The position numbers were made by a program, and so were the translations under genes. From Candidatus Daviesbacteria bacterium GW2011_GWA1_41_61 (lineage in GTDB: Bacteria > Patescibacteriota > Microgenomatia > Daviesbacterales > UBA10151), in assembly GCA_000997385.1 (NCBI GenBank), contig LCBT01000006.1, forward strand, positions 1 to 48,308: a stretch of DNA of 48,308 bases, read 5' to 3'. Within the stretch, counting starts at the first letter, position 1. Every line of letters starts with the position of its first letter. The notes under the pieces were generated by a model, which was given only the letters and a program-made list of their open reading frames with translations, did not search any database and was not told where the DNA came from. Of the stretch, positions 27,747 through 37,635 are shown piece by piece.

Positions 27747-28850
27747 TTATTTTATCTTCGGTCTTAAATTACTAAAGTTTTGATAGACAGAGGCTAAAGG
27801 ATCATAATCGGTGTGCCAGATACTATCCATGCCCAAGCTTTTATCCCCGTTGCCATTATCATTTAAGCCTTTGGCCATAAAGCCCCATTGTATAAAGGCT
27901 GAAGCTCCCAGCGATTTCCAGTAGTCTATTTCAGTCCTGATTAAAGCAGAGCGGTCGCTGCTGCCGGCAAAGCCAGCCTCTTCAATAATGGCCTTTTTTC
28001 TGTTTTTAACAGCCCAGGTAATATCAGCAGATCCAGCCCGGTCTCCGTTATAGGCATGGACAGTAACGATGTCTAAATTAGGTAAACTGGCATAAAGCTT
28101 TTGAGGTGTTAAACCGGCATGGGCAGCGTTAATCATCCCGGAAGAAACCGGATGGTTGGGGTCTGCCGCCTTAATTTGGGAAGAGACATCAGCCATAAAA
28201 TTAATTAAGGTGGAGGGGGAGGTATCATCTTTGAATTCATTACCAATTTCCCAGGCGTAAATGTTGGGGTGGTGTTTGTTAAAAGAGATGATAGATTGAA
28301 GGTAGGGGAGGTAAGTTGTCTTATAACCCTCGGCAAAAAAGTCATGGTTTAAAAAAAACATCCCGTTCCAATTATTAGTGTAATAACTTTCAATATTTTG
28401 AGGGTAAAGTCCGGTGTCATCTTTGATTAACCCGGCAAAAAAGACAATTGCCGAGATACTGTAACTTTCAGCGGTGGTCAAAAAGATATCGAGCCTTCGG
28501 GCTGATTCTTCGGCAGAGATGTATTTGTTAGCTGCCGCTACCCGTACTATTGTCCCGCCCATCCTTTTGATCTCCGTAAGATCTGCCTCAATATGACTGG
28601 CTGGAGCGTAAGGGAGGGCTTCCGTGTAACCATAATGAGTGATTCCGGTCGTGTTAAAGCCTATTTTCATCGGGATGGGTGGAGCAGCTTCGGAGATGGG
28701 TTTGGGATAAAGGGAGGTCAAAAGCCTATCTTTAAAAGGAAGCGCAGTGACTCCTGCCAAAAAGATCAATAACCCGAAGGCAGAAAACACCAGGGTCAGC
28801 TGGAGTTTTCTGCCTTGTTGTCGGTTAATTTTTCCCCAGATATTTTTCAT
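27747..28850 (-). CDS. GH5-like glycoside hydrolase, membrane anchored
   Basis: Acid/base-like 'IYAWEIGNEF' and nucleophile-like 'KAIIEEAGF'; N-terminal TM. Confidence 0.75.
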   Translation of the reverse strand: MKNIWGKINRQQGRKLQLTLVFSAFGLLIFLAGVTALPFKDRLLTSLYPKPISEAAPPIPMKIGFNTTGITHYGYTEALPYAPASHIEADLTEIKRMGGTIVRVAAANKYISAEESARRLDIFLTTAESYSISAIVFFAGLIKDDTGLYPQNIESYYTNNWNGMFFLNHDFFAEGYKTTYLPYLQSIISFNKHHPNIYAWEIGNEFKDDTSPSTLINFMADVSSQIKAADPNHPVSSGMINAAHAGLTPQKLYASLPNLDIVTVHAYNGDRAGSADITWAVKNRKKAIIEEAGFAGSSDRSALIRTEIDYWKSLGASAFIQWGFMAKGLNDNGNGDKSLGMDSIWHTDYDPLASVYQNFSNLRPKIK

Positions 28851-28863
28851 TTAAGATACAACT

Positions 28864-30537
28864 CTATTGAGACACAACTTCATGGGTGGTGTCAAGAGTA
28901 TTAGGGGCAACTTTGGCTAAACTTAACTCTAAGACTAAACAGGGGGGACTATCCGCCACTTTAACGGTTAAAGGAATATTTAATTGGCTGGTCACGCTTT
29001 TTATAATAAAACCTTCCAGGCCGCTGCCCAGCTTAAGGTTAGTGGTAGTTTGGAGACTGCCGTAATACTGAGTAAAAAGCTCCGTTTGCTGTCTGGGGTC
29101 CAAGGGGGGGTAAGGGCAAGAGAGGCTGATAATGATCGCCTTGTCACCTTGTTTAATAACAGCCAGCTGTACCTTTGTACCGCTTTTCTCTGAGGCTAAA
29201 AGAAGGAACAGATCAACAGCCTTTTTTAAAACTTCCTCCAGCCACTTTTTATCGGTGGGGATAGTAAAACCGGAAACGGGGAGAGCTTCTTTGGGAAAAT
29301 CAGATTCCGCCAGGCTTAAAAGAGCATTTTCGGCAATCTCTTCTTTGGGGAGTACAAAGTTTAAGTAAATACCCAGCCCTGAAGCTAGCTGTTGTTTACT
29401 GCTGACAATCTCCTTGGCCATAAAAGCTACATCCTGGAAACTGATAATTTTTTTAATAAGGTGATCTTCAATCTCCTGAGCTGTTAATAAATCCTCTTCA
29501 ATATTAACTAAAAGTTCAGCCCACAGGGCTTTATCATTTAACTTAGACCCAAGTAGGGATTTAGTCAGATTTTCGGCTAGGGATCGGAATTTAGCCCGCG
29601 ATTGCTCTAAATCAGAGTGCCTTTGCCAGCTGTCGCTTATCAGGGCATCGTTAATAATAAACACTATCTGGTTAACCTCTCCGTCGGAGTCGGTTATTGG
29701 TCTGGCCTGAACTATCACCCGCCGCGGTTGAGTGTCGCTTTTAAATTGAAAGAGCAGGCCTTGAATAATCCGGGTAGTTTTGTCGGCAATCACCTTATCC
29801 GCCGAGAGAGCCTCAGCTTTGATAGGGTTTTTAGCTTCATCTTTTAAGGGAACAGCGGCGAGGAGTGATTTGCCGATAATCCCCGCCGCGTTCACCCCTA
29901 GCGACTTTTCAGCTGACTCGTTGACGGAGATGACGGTTAAATTTTTGTCTGTTACCACCACTATCTCGCTTAATCCCTGGAGAATGGACTCCTCCCTTTT
30001 TTCTCCTATTTGAATATATTCTTTAAGGATTTTCGAGATGGTGTCTTTAATGTGATAGGTGTACATTAAAAATTGGGCCAGAGGGATAACCACCACAAAG
30101 GAAACAAAGTAGAGAAGAACTGTTCCTGGGTCGTCTTGGAAGAGAGCCAGCATCTGGGAATTTAAAAGAATATTCATTACCAATAAAGCTACCGAAAGAA
30201 CTAAAAAGCTTAAAGAAGACCGGGAGTTTAAAAGAAAGCTGCTGCCTAAAGTATAGAGGTGGAGGACTATCAGAAAAGGGCTGTAGAAACCTCCGGTAGA
30301 GATGACTAGAAGTTGAACAAAGGAAGCGGTTAAAAAGAGCAAGATATAGTGTGCTTTTAAGCCTTGGATCTTCGGGGAACGGGAAAAAACTACTCGGCTG
30401 GAAAAAATCAACAACACCGCCAGCAGAAAGGCAATGATCTGTTGCAAGGTGTTAGTCGAGACTTTAAAGTAGGTCAGGATTAAAGTCAGTAGTGAGGCCA
30501 GAAAAAAGACAAAAAATTCACTAAAAAACATACTCAT
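28864..30537 (-). CDS. Multi-TM PAS sensor with degenerate histidine-kinase-like C-terminus
   Basis: N-terminal TM helices; PAS 'ILQGLSEIVVVTDKNLTVISVNESAEKSLG'; C-term 'LKLGSGLEGFIIKSVTSQLNIPLTVK'; no recognisable H-box or N-box. Confidence 0.7.
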   Translation of the reverse strand: MSMFFSEFFVFFLASLLTLILTYFKVSTNTLQQIIAFLLAVLLIFSSRVVFSRSPKIQGLKAHYILLFLTASFVQLLVISTGGFYSPFLIVLHLYTLGSSFLLNSRSSLSFLVLSVALLVMNILLNSQMLALFQDDPGTVLLYFVSFVVVIPLAQFLMYTYHIKDTISKILKEYIQIGEKREESILQGLSEIVVVTDKNLTVISVNESAEKSLGVNAAGIIGKSLLAAVPLKDEAKNPIKAEALSADKVIADKTTRIIQGLLFQFKSDTQPRRVIVQARPITDSDGEVNQIVFIINDALISDSWQRHSDLEQSRAKFRSLAENLTKSLLGSKLNDKALWAELLVNIEEDLLTAQEIEDHLIKKIISFQDVAFMAKEIVSSKQQLASGLGIYLNFVLPKEEIAENALLSLAESDFPKEALPVSGFTIPTDKKWLEEVLKKAVDLFLLLASEKSGTKVQLAVIKQGDKAIIISLSCPYPPLDPRQQTELFTQYYGSLQTTTNLKLGSGLEGFIIKSVTSQLNIPLTVKVADSPPCLVLELSLAKVAPNTLDTTHEVVSQ

Positions 30538-30673
30538 AATGATTTTAGAAGCTTTTTTAAAGGATGTCTAGCTAATGGGGATAACTTGTGGATCTTCGGG
30601 TTCTGTTTCGGGTAAAGTTTCGGGTAAAAATTCTGAGGTTGCTTTTTTGGTTAAACAATGTTTAAACTAGTAA

Positions 30674-31744
30674 TTGCACCTAATTACAACTTTTATGCCG
30701 AGAATGAAATCTTCAGCCGAATATTTTTTACAGGTAGTCAAGGAGGGGGAGGAGCCTAAATGGCCTCACCCTGAAGACGAGTTAGTCGTGGGTCACCAGC
30801 CTTTCCCCTCAGGATATGTTCAATATTGGGCCTATGACAAGGAAAGCGGTAAGGATGACCAGGATCTGCCTAATGCTGAAGTTGTAGCTTCCCAGTATCC
30901 CACTTCCTCAGCAGTGATTTTAGTTGATCAGCCTGAGCATCTTAAGGACAAAGATCAGGACCTTCTGGAGTTGATAGTGGCCAAAGATGGCCACGCTTGG
31001 GGAAAGACTGAATCCAGCTTAGCTAATTTAGATGATAACTTAAGTACCATCTTGGAATTTGCCAAAGACCAGTTTAACATAAATATAGAACACTTTATGA
31101 CCACTAAGGGTGTCTCTAAGGAGGTAGAAAAGACTTTGGATAATTTAGAAGAAAAGTCGGAAAATTCCCCCCCGGAAGAACATTCGGGGATCAGACAGGT
31201 TAACACCCAGCCTTTTGCTGTTGGTTTAGGGGGAGGCAGATTAACCTCTGACTACTCATCTAAGCCCTCCTCTTCTTCCAGAGGGGCTTCTTCTAAATTG
31301 ATGCTTTTAATGCCCTTAGTTGCCCTAATTTTGGCAGGGGCCGGTGCATTGTTATTTAAAGATCAGCTCTTTGGAGTTTTTGGCCAGGGGACACCTCCTC
31401 CCGAAGTTACTCCTACCCCTCAAGTTACACCGACACCAACTTCTACCCCTACACCTTCCTTTGACCGTTCGGAGGTTAAAGTGAGAGTCTTAAACGGCAC
31501 CACTAAAACAGGGGCTGCCGCCACCTTAGGTAAACAGTTAGAAAAGTTGGGGTGGAAGATCTTAGAAAGCGGTAATGCTCCTAAAAAGGGTCTGCTGCAA
31601 ACTGAGGTTAGGGCCAAAGAGGGCTCAGAGTCAGCTGCTGCTGCTTTAGTTTCCGATCTTAGCTCTGACTACAGGGCCACTGTCTCTGCAAATTTAAAAA
31701 AGACCGATAAAGCTGATTTAGAAGTAGTGATTGGAGAGGAGTAA
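30674..31744 (+). CDS. Single-TM protein with LytR_C-like C-terminal domain
   Basis: 'VKVRVLNGTTKTGAAATLGKQLEKLGWKILESGNAPKKGLLQTEVRAKEG'; central TM 'LMLLMPLVALILAGAGALLF'. Confidence 0.75.
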   Translation: MHLITTFMPRMKSSAEYFLQVVKEGEEPKWPHPEDELVVGHQPFPSGYVQYWAYDKESGKDDQDLPNAEVVASQYPTSSAVILVDQPEHLKDKDQDLLELIVAKDGHAWGKTESSLANLDDNLSTILEFAKDQFNINIEHFMTTKGVSKEVEKTLDNLEEKSENSPPEEHSGIRQVNTQPFAVGLGGGRLTSDYSSKPSSSSRGASSKLMLLMPLVALILAGAGALLFKDQLFGVFGQGTPPPEVTPTPQVTPTPTSTPTPSFDRSEVKVRVLNGTTKTGAAATLGKQLEKLGWKILESGNAPKKGLLQTEVRAKEGSESAAAALVSDLSSDYRATVSANLKKTDKADLEVVIGEE

Positions 31745-31745
31745 A

Positions 31746-32156
31746 ATGTCGCGGGTTTTAATAGTTGAAGACGAGAAGGCCATGTCAGACCTCATTACCA
31801 TTAAATTTAAAGTGGAAGGGTTTGAAGTGGATCAGGCTTTCACTTTAGCTGAGGCCAAAACTAAGATTGGAGCTTTTTCCTATGATGCCGTGCTGACTGA
31901 TTTTTTGCTGCCTGATGGAGATCTGGTGGATTTTCTGTCTTTACTGCGCAGTAACCCTCAGACTCAAAAACTGCCGGTAATTGTCATGACTAACTATGTT
32001 GAAGATATTAATACTGAGAAATTAAGGTCTTTAGGAGTATCAGAAGTTTTAGTTAAATATCAGGTGGTGCCGGCTCAGATGGTCGATAAGGTCAGACAGG
32101 TGATTAATATTATCCAAAGTATTCCTGAGCAAAATAAACCTGAGGGGTCGGGGTAA
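31746..32156 (+). CDS. Single-domain response regulator (REC)
   Basis: 'RVLIVEDEKAM', 'DAVLTDFLLPDG', 'VIVMTNY', 'VLVKYQV': D, T and K positions present. Confidence 0.93.
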   Translation: MSRVLIVEDEKAMSDLITIKFKVEGFEVDQAFTLAEAKTKIGAFSYDAVLTDFLLPDGDLVDFLSLLRSNPQTQKLPVIVMTNYVEDINTEKLRSLGVSEVLVKYQVVPAQMVDKVRQVINIIQSIPEQNKPEGSG

Positions 32157-32164
32157 CCCTAAAG

Positions 32165-32437
32165 ATGGAGACCCAAGATCAATATTGTCATATAATTACC
32201 GACTTAATCAAAAAGCAGATGGTCATGCTGGGGCCTAATGTTGCTTTAGGTCAGGTCAGAAGGGTGGAAGGTTTAAAGGTATCTGATGAGGGAGTGGTAG
32301 TTGAGCTTACCGGGGATCCTCAGGCAGTTTTGTCAGCTGTGGCCCGTCAGTATATGGCTTTATCCGGGGCTATTGCCCAAATGACTTTGGAATCAGTCAT
32401 TGCCCAATATCCCGACGTTAAGATGCCGTCAAGCTAA
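32165..32437 (+). CDS. Conserved-looking 90-aa protein of unknown function
   Basis: Sits between REC and HK with tight spacing. Confidence 0.6.
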   Translation: METQDQYCHIITDLIKKQMVMLGPNVALGQVRRVEGLKVSDEGVVVELTGDPQAVLSAVARQYMALSGAIAQMTLESVIAQYPDVKMPSS

Positions 32438-32459
32438 CAAAAGGAAGTAGTAATAAAAG

Positions 32460-32750
32460 ATGGTCAGTTTGTCAGAGGTTTTACAATGGATTGCCGTCTC
32501 CTTAGCCTTTTTGGTGAGTCTTTTAACCCTTTATAATGCTGCCAGGCTACGGCAGGGGATTCTAGCCGTCTCTACAGTGTCCTTTGGTTTGGGAATGCTT
32601 TCTTTATCCATGGGGTTTTTACTGGCTATCTCTCCATCCTGGGCTGATCCGGAAACTATCACTGCAGTAAACTACGCTTTATTTATCCTGGGTTTTTTCC
32701 TTTTAGGGCTTGGTTCCTTCAAAATCTATAAGATGAGCCAAATAAAATAG
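32460..32750 (+). CDS. Small membrane protein (3 predicted TM)
   Basis: Three hydrophobic segments; co-directional with REC/HK. Confidence 0.6.
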   Translation: MVSLSEVLQWIAVSLAFLVSLLTLYNAARLRQGILAVSTVSFGLGMLSLSMGFLLAISPSWADPETITAVNYALFILGFFLLGLGSFKIYKMSQIK

Positions 32751-32792
32751 GCAATACTTCTATTTTCCTCCATATTTTTGTAGACTAAAGAT

Positions 32793-34457
32793 ATGGATCC
32801 GTTGGCATTAGTCTTAATACTGGGGGGAAATCTGATCCTGCTGGGAGTTTTCCTCTGGTATTTTAAAAAATCACAGGCAGCCATCCTCAAACGCAACGAA
32901 GAAGCTGAAAAGGGGGAGAGAGAGCTTAAACGCCGGGTTTTAGAGCTCCAACTTCTGAGGTCTTTAGGGGAAAGGGCTGGTTATTCACTCGATTTCCGCA
33001 AAATTTTAGAAGTGGTGACTGATAGCCTGGAGGGCATTGTCCCATTTTCCACTGTTTCTTATCTGCTTTTGGGAGTTGAGGGCAGAGTGATCTCCCGGAT
33101 TCATGTTGAAGAGGCTGTCTGCCGGAGCTTTTTGGATCAAGTCCGCTTACAAATGCTTCAGGCTTTTTCCACCATGTTGGGCCGGGAGCTTCAAGAAAGT
33201 CTGGTGGATGAAACCCTTTCCGGTACCGCCTTAGATGACCGGTTAAACTTAGCGGTAGGCTCATTTTTTAACTTACCCATAGTCGTGGGAGGACAGATCA
33301 TAGGTCTGGTAAATGTCTCTTCCCCACTAAAGGGCCTTTATGCTGATGAGGAGACAGCGATTTTATATACCATCTTAAACCAGGTTTCTTCCCAGGCCAC
33401 TAAGCTCTATCAAGTGGTGGAGAATGAAAAAAGAAAACTTTCGGCCATGGTTTCTTCTTTAAGCGATGGTGTTGTGATGGTTGACCCAAGGCTTCATATC
33501 TTGGTTTGCAACCTGGCAGCTCGGGCCATGTTTAATTTAGAAGGAGAGTTTCATCTATGGGAGATTTTTCCAGCTTTGGGTAAAGAGACTGATTTAAAAG
33601 GGGCCCTAAAGCAGGCTTTAGAGCAGCAAAATCTGGTAAAGCTGTCTGAAGTAGAGATTAACGGGAAAGCTATTCAAATTGATGTCGAGCCGGTAAAAGA
33701 TAGATTTGGTTACCTTCTGGGAGCGGTGATCGTTTTTCATGATATAACAGCTCAAAAACAACTGGAAACTTTGCGGGAGAGTTTTACGGCGATGATGGTT
33801 CATGAACTGAGAACCCCCTTAACTACTATTTTCTACAGTACTAATATGATATTAAGTGACTTTGAGAAGTTGCCTTTAAAGGATTTGCAGGGGAATATTG
33901 AGATTATAAAGTCTTCGGCCACTAATATGTTAGGTTTGGTCAACGATCTTTTGGATGTGGCCCGGATCGATGCCGGGAGATTTGAAGTAGTCAAAAAAGA
34001 GGATAGCCTACAGAATTTGTTAGAGGAAAAAGCGGCTGTTTTTAAGTCGCTGGTCGATGGCAAAAACTTAAAACTGACGGTGGAGATTGATCAGGATCTG
34101 CCTCAGACTTTTCCTTTTGACAGGCGGCGTCTTGGCCAAACCTTGGACAACCTGCTTTCCAATGCTATTAAATATACTGATGCCGGACAGGTTAATCTTA
34201 AAGTTAAAGTAAAAGATGCAGCGGCTTTAGTCTCAGTTTCTGATTCCGGTGATGGTATTAAGAGGGATGATCTGCCCAAACTTTTTTCTAAGTTTGAACA
34301 GTTGGGCAAAGGCAAAACCGGGGAAAGAAGGGGAACAGGACTGGGGTTAGTTATTGCCAAGGGGATTATAGAAGCCCATGGAGGCAAAATCTGGGCAGCA
34401 TCGGCAGGATTGGGCAAGGGAGCAACTTTTAGTTTTACTTTACCCCTTAACTTTTAA
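32793..34457 (+). CDS. Canonical sensor histidine kinase (GAF-PAS-HisKA-HATPase)
   Basis: H-box 'MMVHELRTPLTTI', N-box 'LDNLLSNAIKYT', 'VSDSGDGIK', 'RGTGLGLVIAKGIIEAHGG'. Confidence 0.95.
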   Translation: MDPLALVLILGGNLILLGVFLWYFKKSQAAILKRNEEAEKGERELKRRVLELQLLRSLGERAGYSLDFRKILEVVTDSLEGIVPFSTVSYLLLGVEGRVISRIHVEEAVCRSFLDQVRLQMLQAFSTMLGRELQESLVDETLSGTALDDRLNLAVGSFFNLPIVVGGQIIGLVNVSSPLKGLYADEETAILYTILNQVSSQATKLYQVVENEKRKLSAMVSSLSDGVVMVDPRLHILVCNLAARAMFNLEGEFHLWEIFPALGKETDLKGALKQALEQQNLVKLSEVEINGKAIQIDVEPVKDRFGYLLGAVIVFHDITAQKQLETLRESFTAMMVHELRTPLTTIFYSTNMILSDFEKLPLKDLQGNIEIIKSSATNMLGLVNDLLDVARIDAGRFEVVKKEDSLQNLLEEKAAVFKSLVDGKNLKLTVEIDQDLPQTFPFDRRRLGQTLDNLLSNAIKYTDAGQVNLKVKVKDAAALVSVSDSGDGIKRDDLPKLFSKFEQLGKGKTGERRGTGLGLVIAKGIIEAHGGKIWAASAGLGKGATFSFTLPLNF

Positions 34458-34493
34458 CCTCTGCTTGCCTGTACCTAGCTTCTAGATTAAAAT

Positions 34494-35429
34494 ATGTTTA
34501 TGAGTAACTTTAGGTTTTGGGGGACGATAATCTCAGCTTTGGTCTTGGGGCTGATAGGTTATTTTCTGGGTGGGATCTTTCCTTCCTTCTCCGGTCAGAC
34601 CAGATATTTTCTTTCTCTACTTGGAGTTTTAATTGGGCTATTGACCTTTTCTCAGCTTACTGCCTGGGTGATTAGAACAGCCACCCATCTGGCAGCTGAA
34701 ATGGTGGTTAAAATTGCTTCCGAGGTAATAAACCAATTTACTCACTTAGCTTCCCGGGGCTGGTCACTTCTGCCTTCTACTCCTTTGAAGCCCAGTAGTT
34801 CAAATTCTGATTTTCAAAGTGTACAGAAAGGGTTGCAGGGAGCAGTCATTTTGGACACCTCAAGTATTATTGACGGGCGGGTTTTGGATGTCGTCAAAAG
34901 CGGTTTTATCTCCGGCATATTGTTGGTGCCAAATTTTGTGTTGATTGAGCTGCAACAGGTGGCTGATTCGGCAGACAGCTTAAAAAGAGCCCGGGGAAGG
35001 CGCGGGTTTGAGGTCATTGAGCATTTAAAAAAAGTGGAAGGGGTTAAACTGGAAATTTGGGATAAAGATTTAGCCGGTAAAATTGTTGATGATAAATTAA
35101 TCCGTTTAGGCAAGATTTTACATGGACGTATTTTAACTTGTGATTTTAACCTTAACCGGGTGGCTTCTTTAAGCGGGGTAAGGGTTTTAAACCTCAACGA
35201 ACTCTCCAATGCTCTAAAGGCTTTACCTATTCCAGGGGAGAAGTTGGAGATTAAGATTGTCCATCAGGGTAAAGACAAAAATCAGGGAGTAGGATATTTA
35301 TCTGATGGGACCATGGTAGTAGTTAAAGAGGCAGTCGCTTTTATGGGGCAAGAAGTGGAAGTAGAAGTCAGTAAGATTATCCAGGGTCCCGCTGGAAGAA
35401 TGATCTTCGGTGTTGTAAGTAGAGAGTAG
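34494..35429 (+). CDS. PIN/TRAM-domain membrane protein (YacL-like)
   Basis: 'GAVILDTSSIIDGRVLDVVKSGFISG', 'LPIPGEKLEIKIVHQGKDKNQGVGYLSDGTMVVV'. Confidence 0.93.
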   Translation: MFMSNFRFWGTIISALVLGLIGYFLGGIFPSFSGQTRYFLSLLGVLIGLLTFSQLTAWVIRTATHLAAEMVVKIASEVINQFTHLASRGWSLLPSTPLKPSSSNSDFQSVQKGLQGAVILDTSSIIDGRVLDVVKSGFISGILLVPNFVLIELQQVADSADSLKRARGRRGFEVIEHLKKVEGVKLEIWDKDLAGKIVDDKLIRLGKILHGRILTCDFNLNRVASLSGVRVLNLNELSNALKALPIPGEKLEIKIVHQGKDKNQGVGYLSDGTMVVVKEAVAFMGQEVEVEVSKIIQGPAGRMIFGVVSRE

Positions 35430-35622
35430 TCAGTTATCCACATCAGTTAAATTCCGGTGGACAAGAAAAATTACCCGCTTTATTTAGATTGTTCTAATAC
35501 TCTTTTTGTATATTAATACCCTCTTTAAAAAACTACAAGACATATAAATTTTAGCATTAAAATTCCTATAGGACTTAAAAACATTGACAAATAATTTTTA
35601 ATGTGGTATTTTTAAAAAGTCT

Positions 35623-35751
35623 ATGCTTAAAAAAGTCCCCAGAAGAAGTTTAAAAAGGTTAAGACAGAATAAAACTGATCTGTTAACTGAACAAGTAAAA
35701 AAGATTTTTTTAAGCGGTGATCAGGAGTTGATCTTAATGGTTCGGGGTTAA
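35623..35751 (+). CDS. Putative 42-aa basic small protein
   Basis: MLKKVPRRSLKRLRQNKTDLLTEQVKKIFLSGDQELILMVRG*; upstream TTGACA-N17-TATTTT at 35584-35612. Confidence 0.3.
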   Translation: MLKKVPRRSLKRLRQNKTDLLTEQVKKIFLSGDQELILMVRG

Positions 35752-35847
35752 AGTTAAGGCAGATTAGGGAAATAAAGTTGGGGTTTGGTTATGGATAGTT
35801 AGAGGGATGTGATAGCTGGTTAGCTTAAAAATCAGCTAAATAATCAA

Positions 35848-36085
35848 AAAAAGAGCATTACTACCGCAGACGGTCTCGAATAGCAATGCCCTTTATTAAT
35901 TTCAGAAATATGACTTAGAGCAGTAAAGTCATACCTCTACCTAATACATTTCCATAAATTGGGGTTGTTGTCAACCCCTCATTTTAGAGGAGGTTGGCTT
36001 TTAGGGAGTAGGAGTGGATTGTGTTGGGAACTCATCTAGGGCAGGGATGAGCTCCCAACAGAGTTTGCTGTCTGCTCCTTTTTAC
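35848..36085. ncRNA. Candidate structured RNA locus: run of strong hairpins in a gene-free interval
   Basis: GCATTACTA/TAGCAATGC (35855-35889), ATGACTT/AAGTCAT (~35910-35932), GGGGTTG-ttgt-CAACCCC, CCTC/GAGG, TGTTGGGAaCTCATC-tagggcagg-GATGAGcTCCCAACA followed on + by CTCCTTTTT; T7 after first hairpin on - strand. Confidence 0.4.
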
Positions 36086-36217
36086 TATTTTCTTACAGTA
36101 TTATTGCTCCTCTTTTAACTATGAGCATTAAATTACTATCCTATATAGAGTGTTTTTTAAGATAAAGGGTTAAAAATTAAAAAACATCCAGAGGTATTTT
36201 ATAAGTTCATTGATGGG

Positions 36218-37603
36218 TTGACAATGAGTTCAACCTATAGTACAATACACAAAGCTATGAACATAGATAGAGAACCACAAAGCCATCAACCTCAGCCTGA
36301 TTTAAGGATAAGACGTATTACTGCTGCTCATGCATTGAGAGGGTTACTTTTAGCGGCGTTTTTAGGGAACGCTGCGGCTTGTGCTTCTAAACCTCAGGTT
36401 CAAGATGGGGATTCCTGGGTAGGCAAGTCTTATTCCTCTCCCACTCCCGATGATGGATCAATCGATTTAGTACTAGGTTCAGCTAAACGACAACAAGTTA
36501 TTGCAGCTGCCTATGATAATGCCCGTCTTCAAAGTGAAGGTCATAACCCTTGGGACCCGAGCCGTTATATGAATGCCGGTGTAGCTGCTTGTGTGAATAG
36601 TCAAGGGAATATCTTAAGTTATCTTGAGTCCCTTCTTGCTTCTGCGGCAACTACTGCTGAAGCTGCAGGATTGGAGGCAGCTATTGAAACTCCGCAACAA
36701 GTTATTACCTGTATTCAGGGAATAGAAGCCCAAACAGGAAGATCTTTTTTAACTAATCCACAGAAAGCCAGGGAACATGGTTTCACTCCGATTAATGTTA
36801 ACAATCTAAAAGCTGAAGATGTAGTAGTCATTGCCAGTATTAATGATCTACGGGTTGTTACCAACGGTCAAAGCAGGCTGGCTGCTGAGCTTCAAAAAAG
36901 GGGAATAAAGATCAGCTCAGCTGTAGAGGATGCTTTAATAGGATCAAAACAAAGAATAACTTTTAGGGATCCTAACACCGGGGGAGCAAAGGTCTTTATA
37001 GAAACGGTTTTAACTGATTTACAAAGAGTAAAAGAGCTCAGGGAAAAAGATGTCACTATTCATGGATCAAATGAACTAAGAGCCATTATTGTTGACAAAC
37101 CAACGGATCAAATATTCCCTGTGTCTCTTGGTACTCCGGAGAATAAGAAAGAAGATTGTGATAATGTCGGTGTTCCAGAAGGGATAACTCCTGCAGTAAC
37201 TCCAGTTCCTGAGCAGCCAACTCCTACTAATACACCCAGGCCAACAACTCCTCCTCAAGCTCCAGTAGAGACTCCGACTACAAGAGCAACTATTGCTCCC
37301 CAGCCACCTCAAGCAACAGCCACTCCTGGGTTGGGTCCCACTGATACTCCTCAACCGGTAGCTACAAGAATACCAACTGAAACACCAATAACCCCTGAAG
37401 CTCCTAAAACAGTTACTCCAAGGCCTACTATCCAACCTCAACCTCCTCAACCCACTGCTACTATGGGAGGATCATCTGCTACTGAAACACCACAATTAGT
37501 AGCTACAACAATACCAACTGAAACACCAATAACATCCACAACAGAACAAACGCCGGTAACTGTCAGTACGCCAAGAGCAACTACCGCACCAAGCGGTAAT
37601 TAA
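36218..37603 (+). CDS. Putative lipoprotein/surface protein with Pro/Thr-rich repeat tail
   Basis: Lipobox-like 'LLLAAFLGNAAAC'; C-term repeats 'PQPPQ-TAT-...-TPQ-VAT-IPTETPIT'. Start codon uncertain. Confidence 0.6.
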   Translation: MTMSSTYSTIHKAMNIDREPQSHQPQPDLRIRRITAAHALRGLLLAAFLGNAAACASKPQVQDGDSWVGKSYSSPTPDDGSIDLVLGSAKRQQVIAAAYDNARLQSEGHNPWDPSRYMNAGVAACVNSQGNILSYLESLLASAATTAEAAGLEAAIETPQQVITCIQGIEAQTGRSFLTNPQKAREHGFTPINVNNLKAEDVVVIASINDLRVVTNGQSRLAAELQKRGIKISSAVEDALIGSKQRITFRDPNTGGAKVFIETVLTDLQRVKELREKDVTIHGSNELRAIIVDKPTDQIFPVSLGTPENKKEDCDNVGVPEGITPAVTPVPEQPTPTNTPRPTTPPQAPVETPTTRATIAPQPPQATATPGLGPTDTPQPVATRIPTETPITPEAPKTVTPRPTIQPQPPQPTATMGGSSATETPQLVATTIPTETPITSTTEQTPVTVSTPRATTAPSGN

Positions 37604-37635
37604 AATTAAGGATATTTTGAAGGGAGGTGAGACAA

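Noticed and set aside
32926-35209. Antisense ORFs opposite the HK and PIN/TRAM genes
   Set aside because: Shadow ORFs of strongly supported genes on +.
37270-37540. ~130-nt tandem similarity
   Set aside because: In-frame repeat of the TPQ-VAT-IPTETPIT linker, typical of surface proteins.
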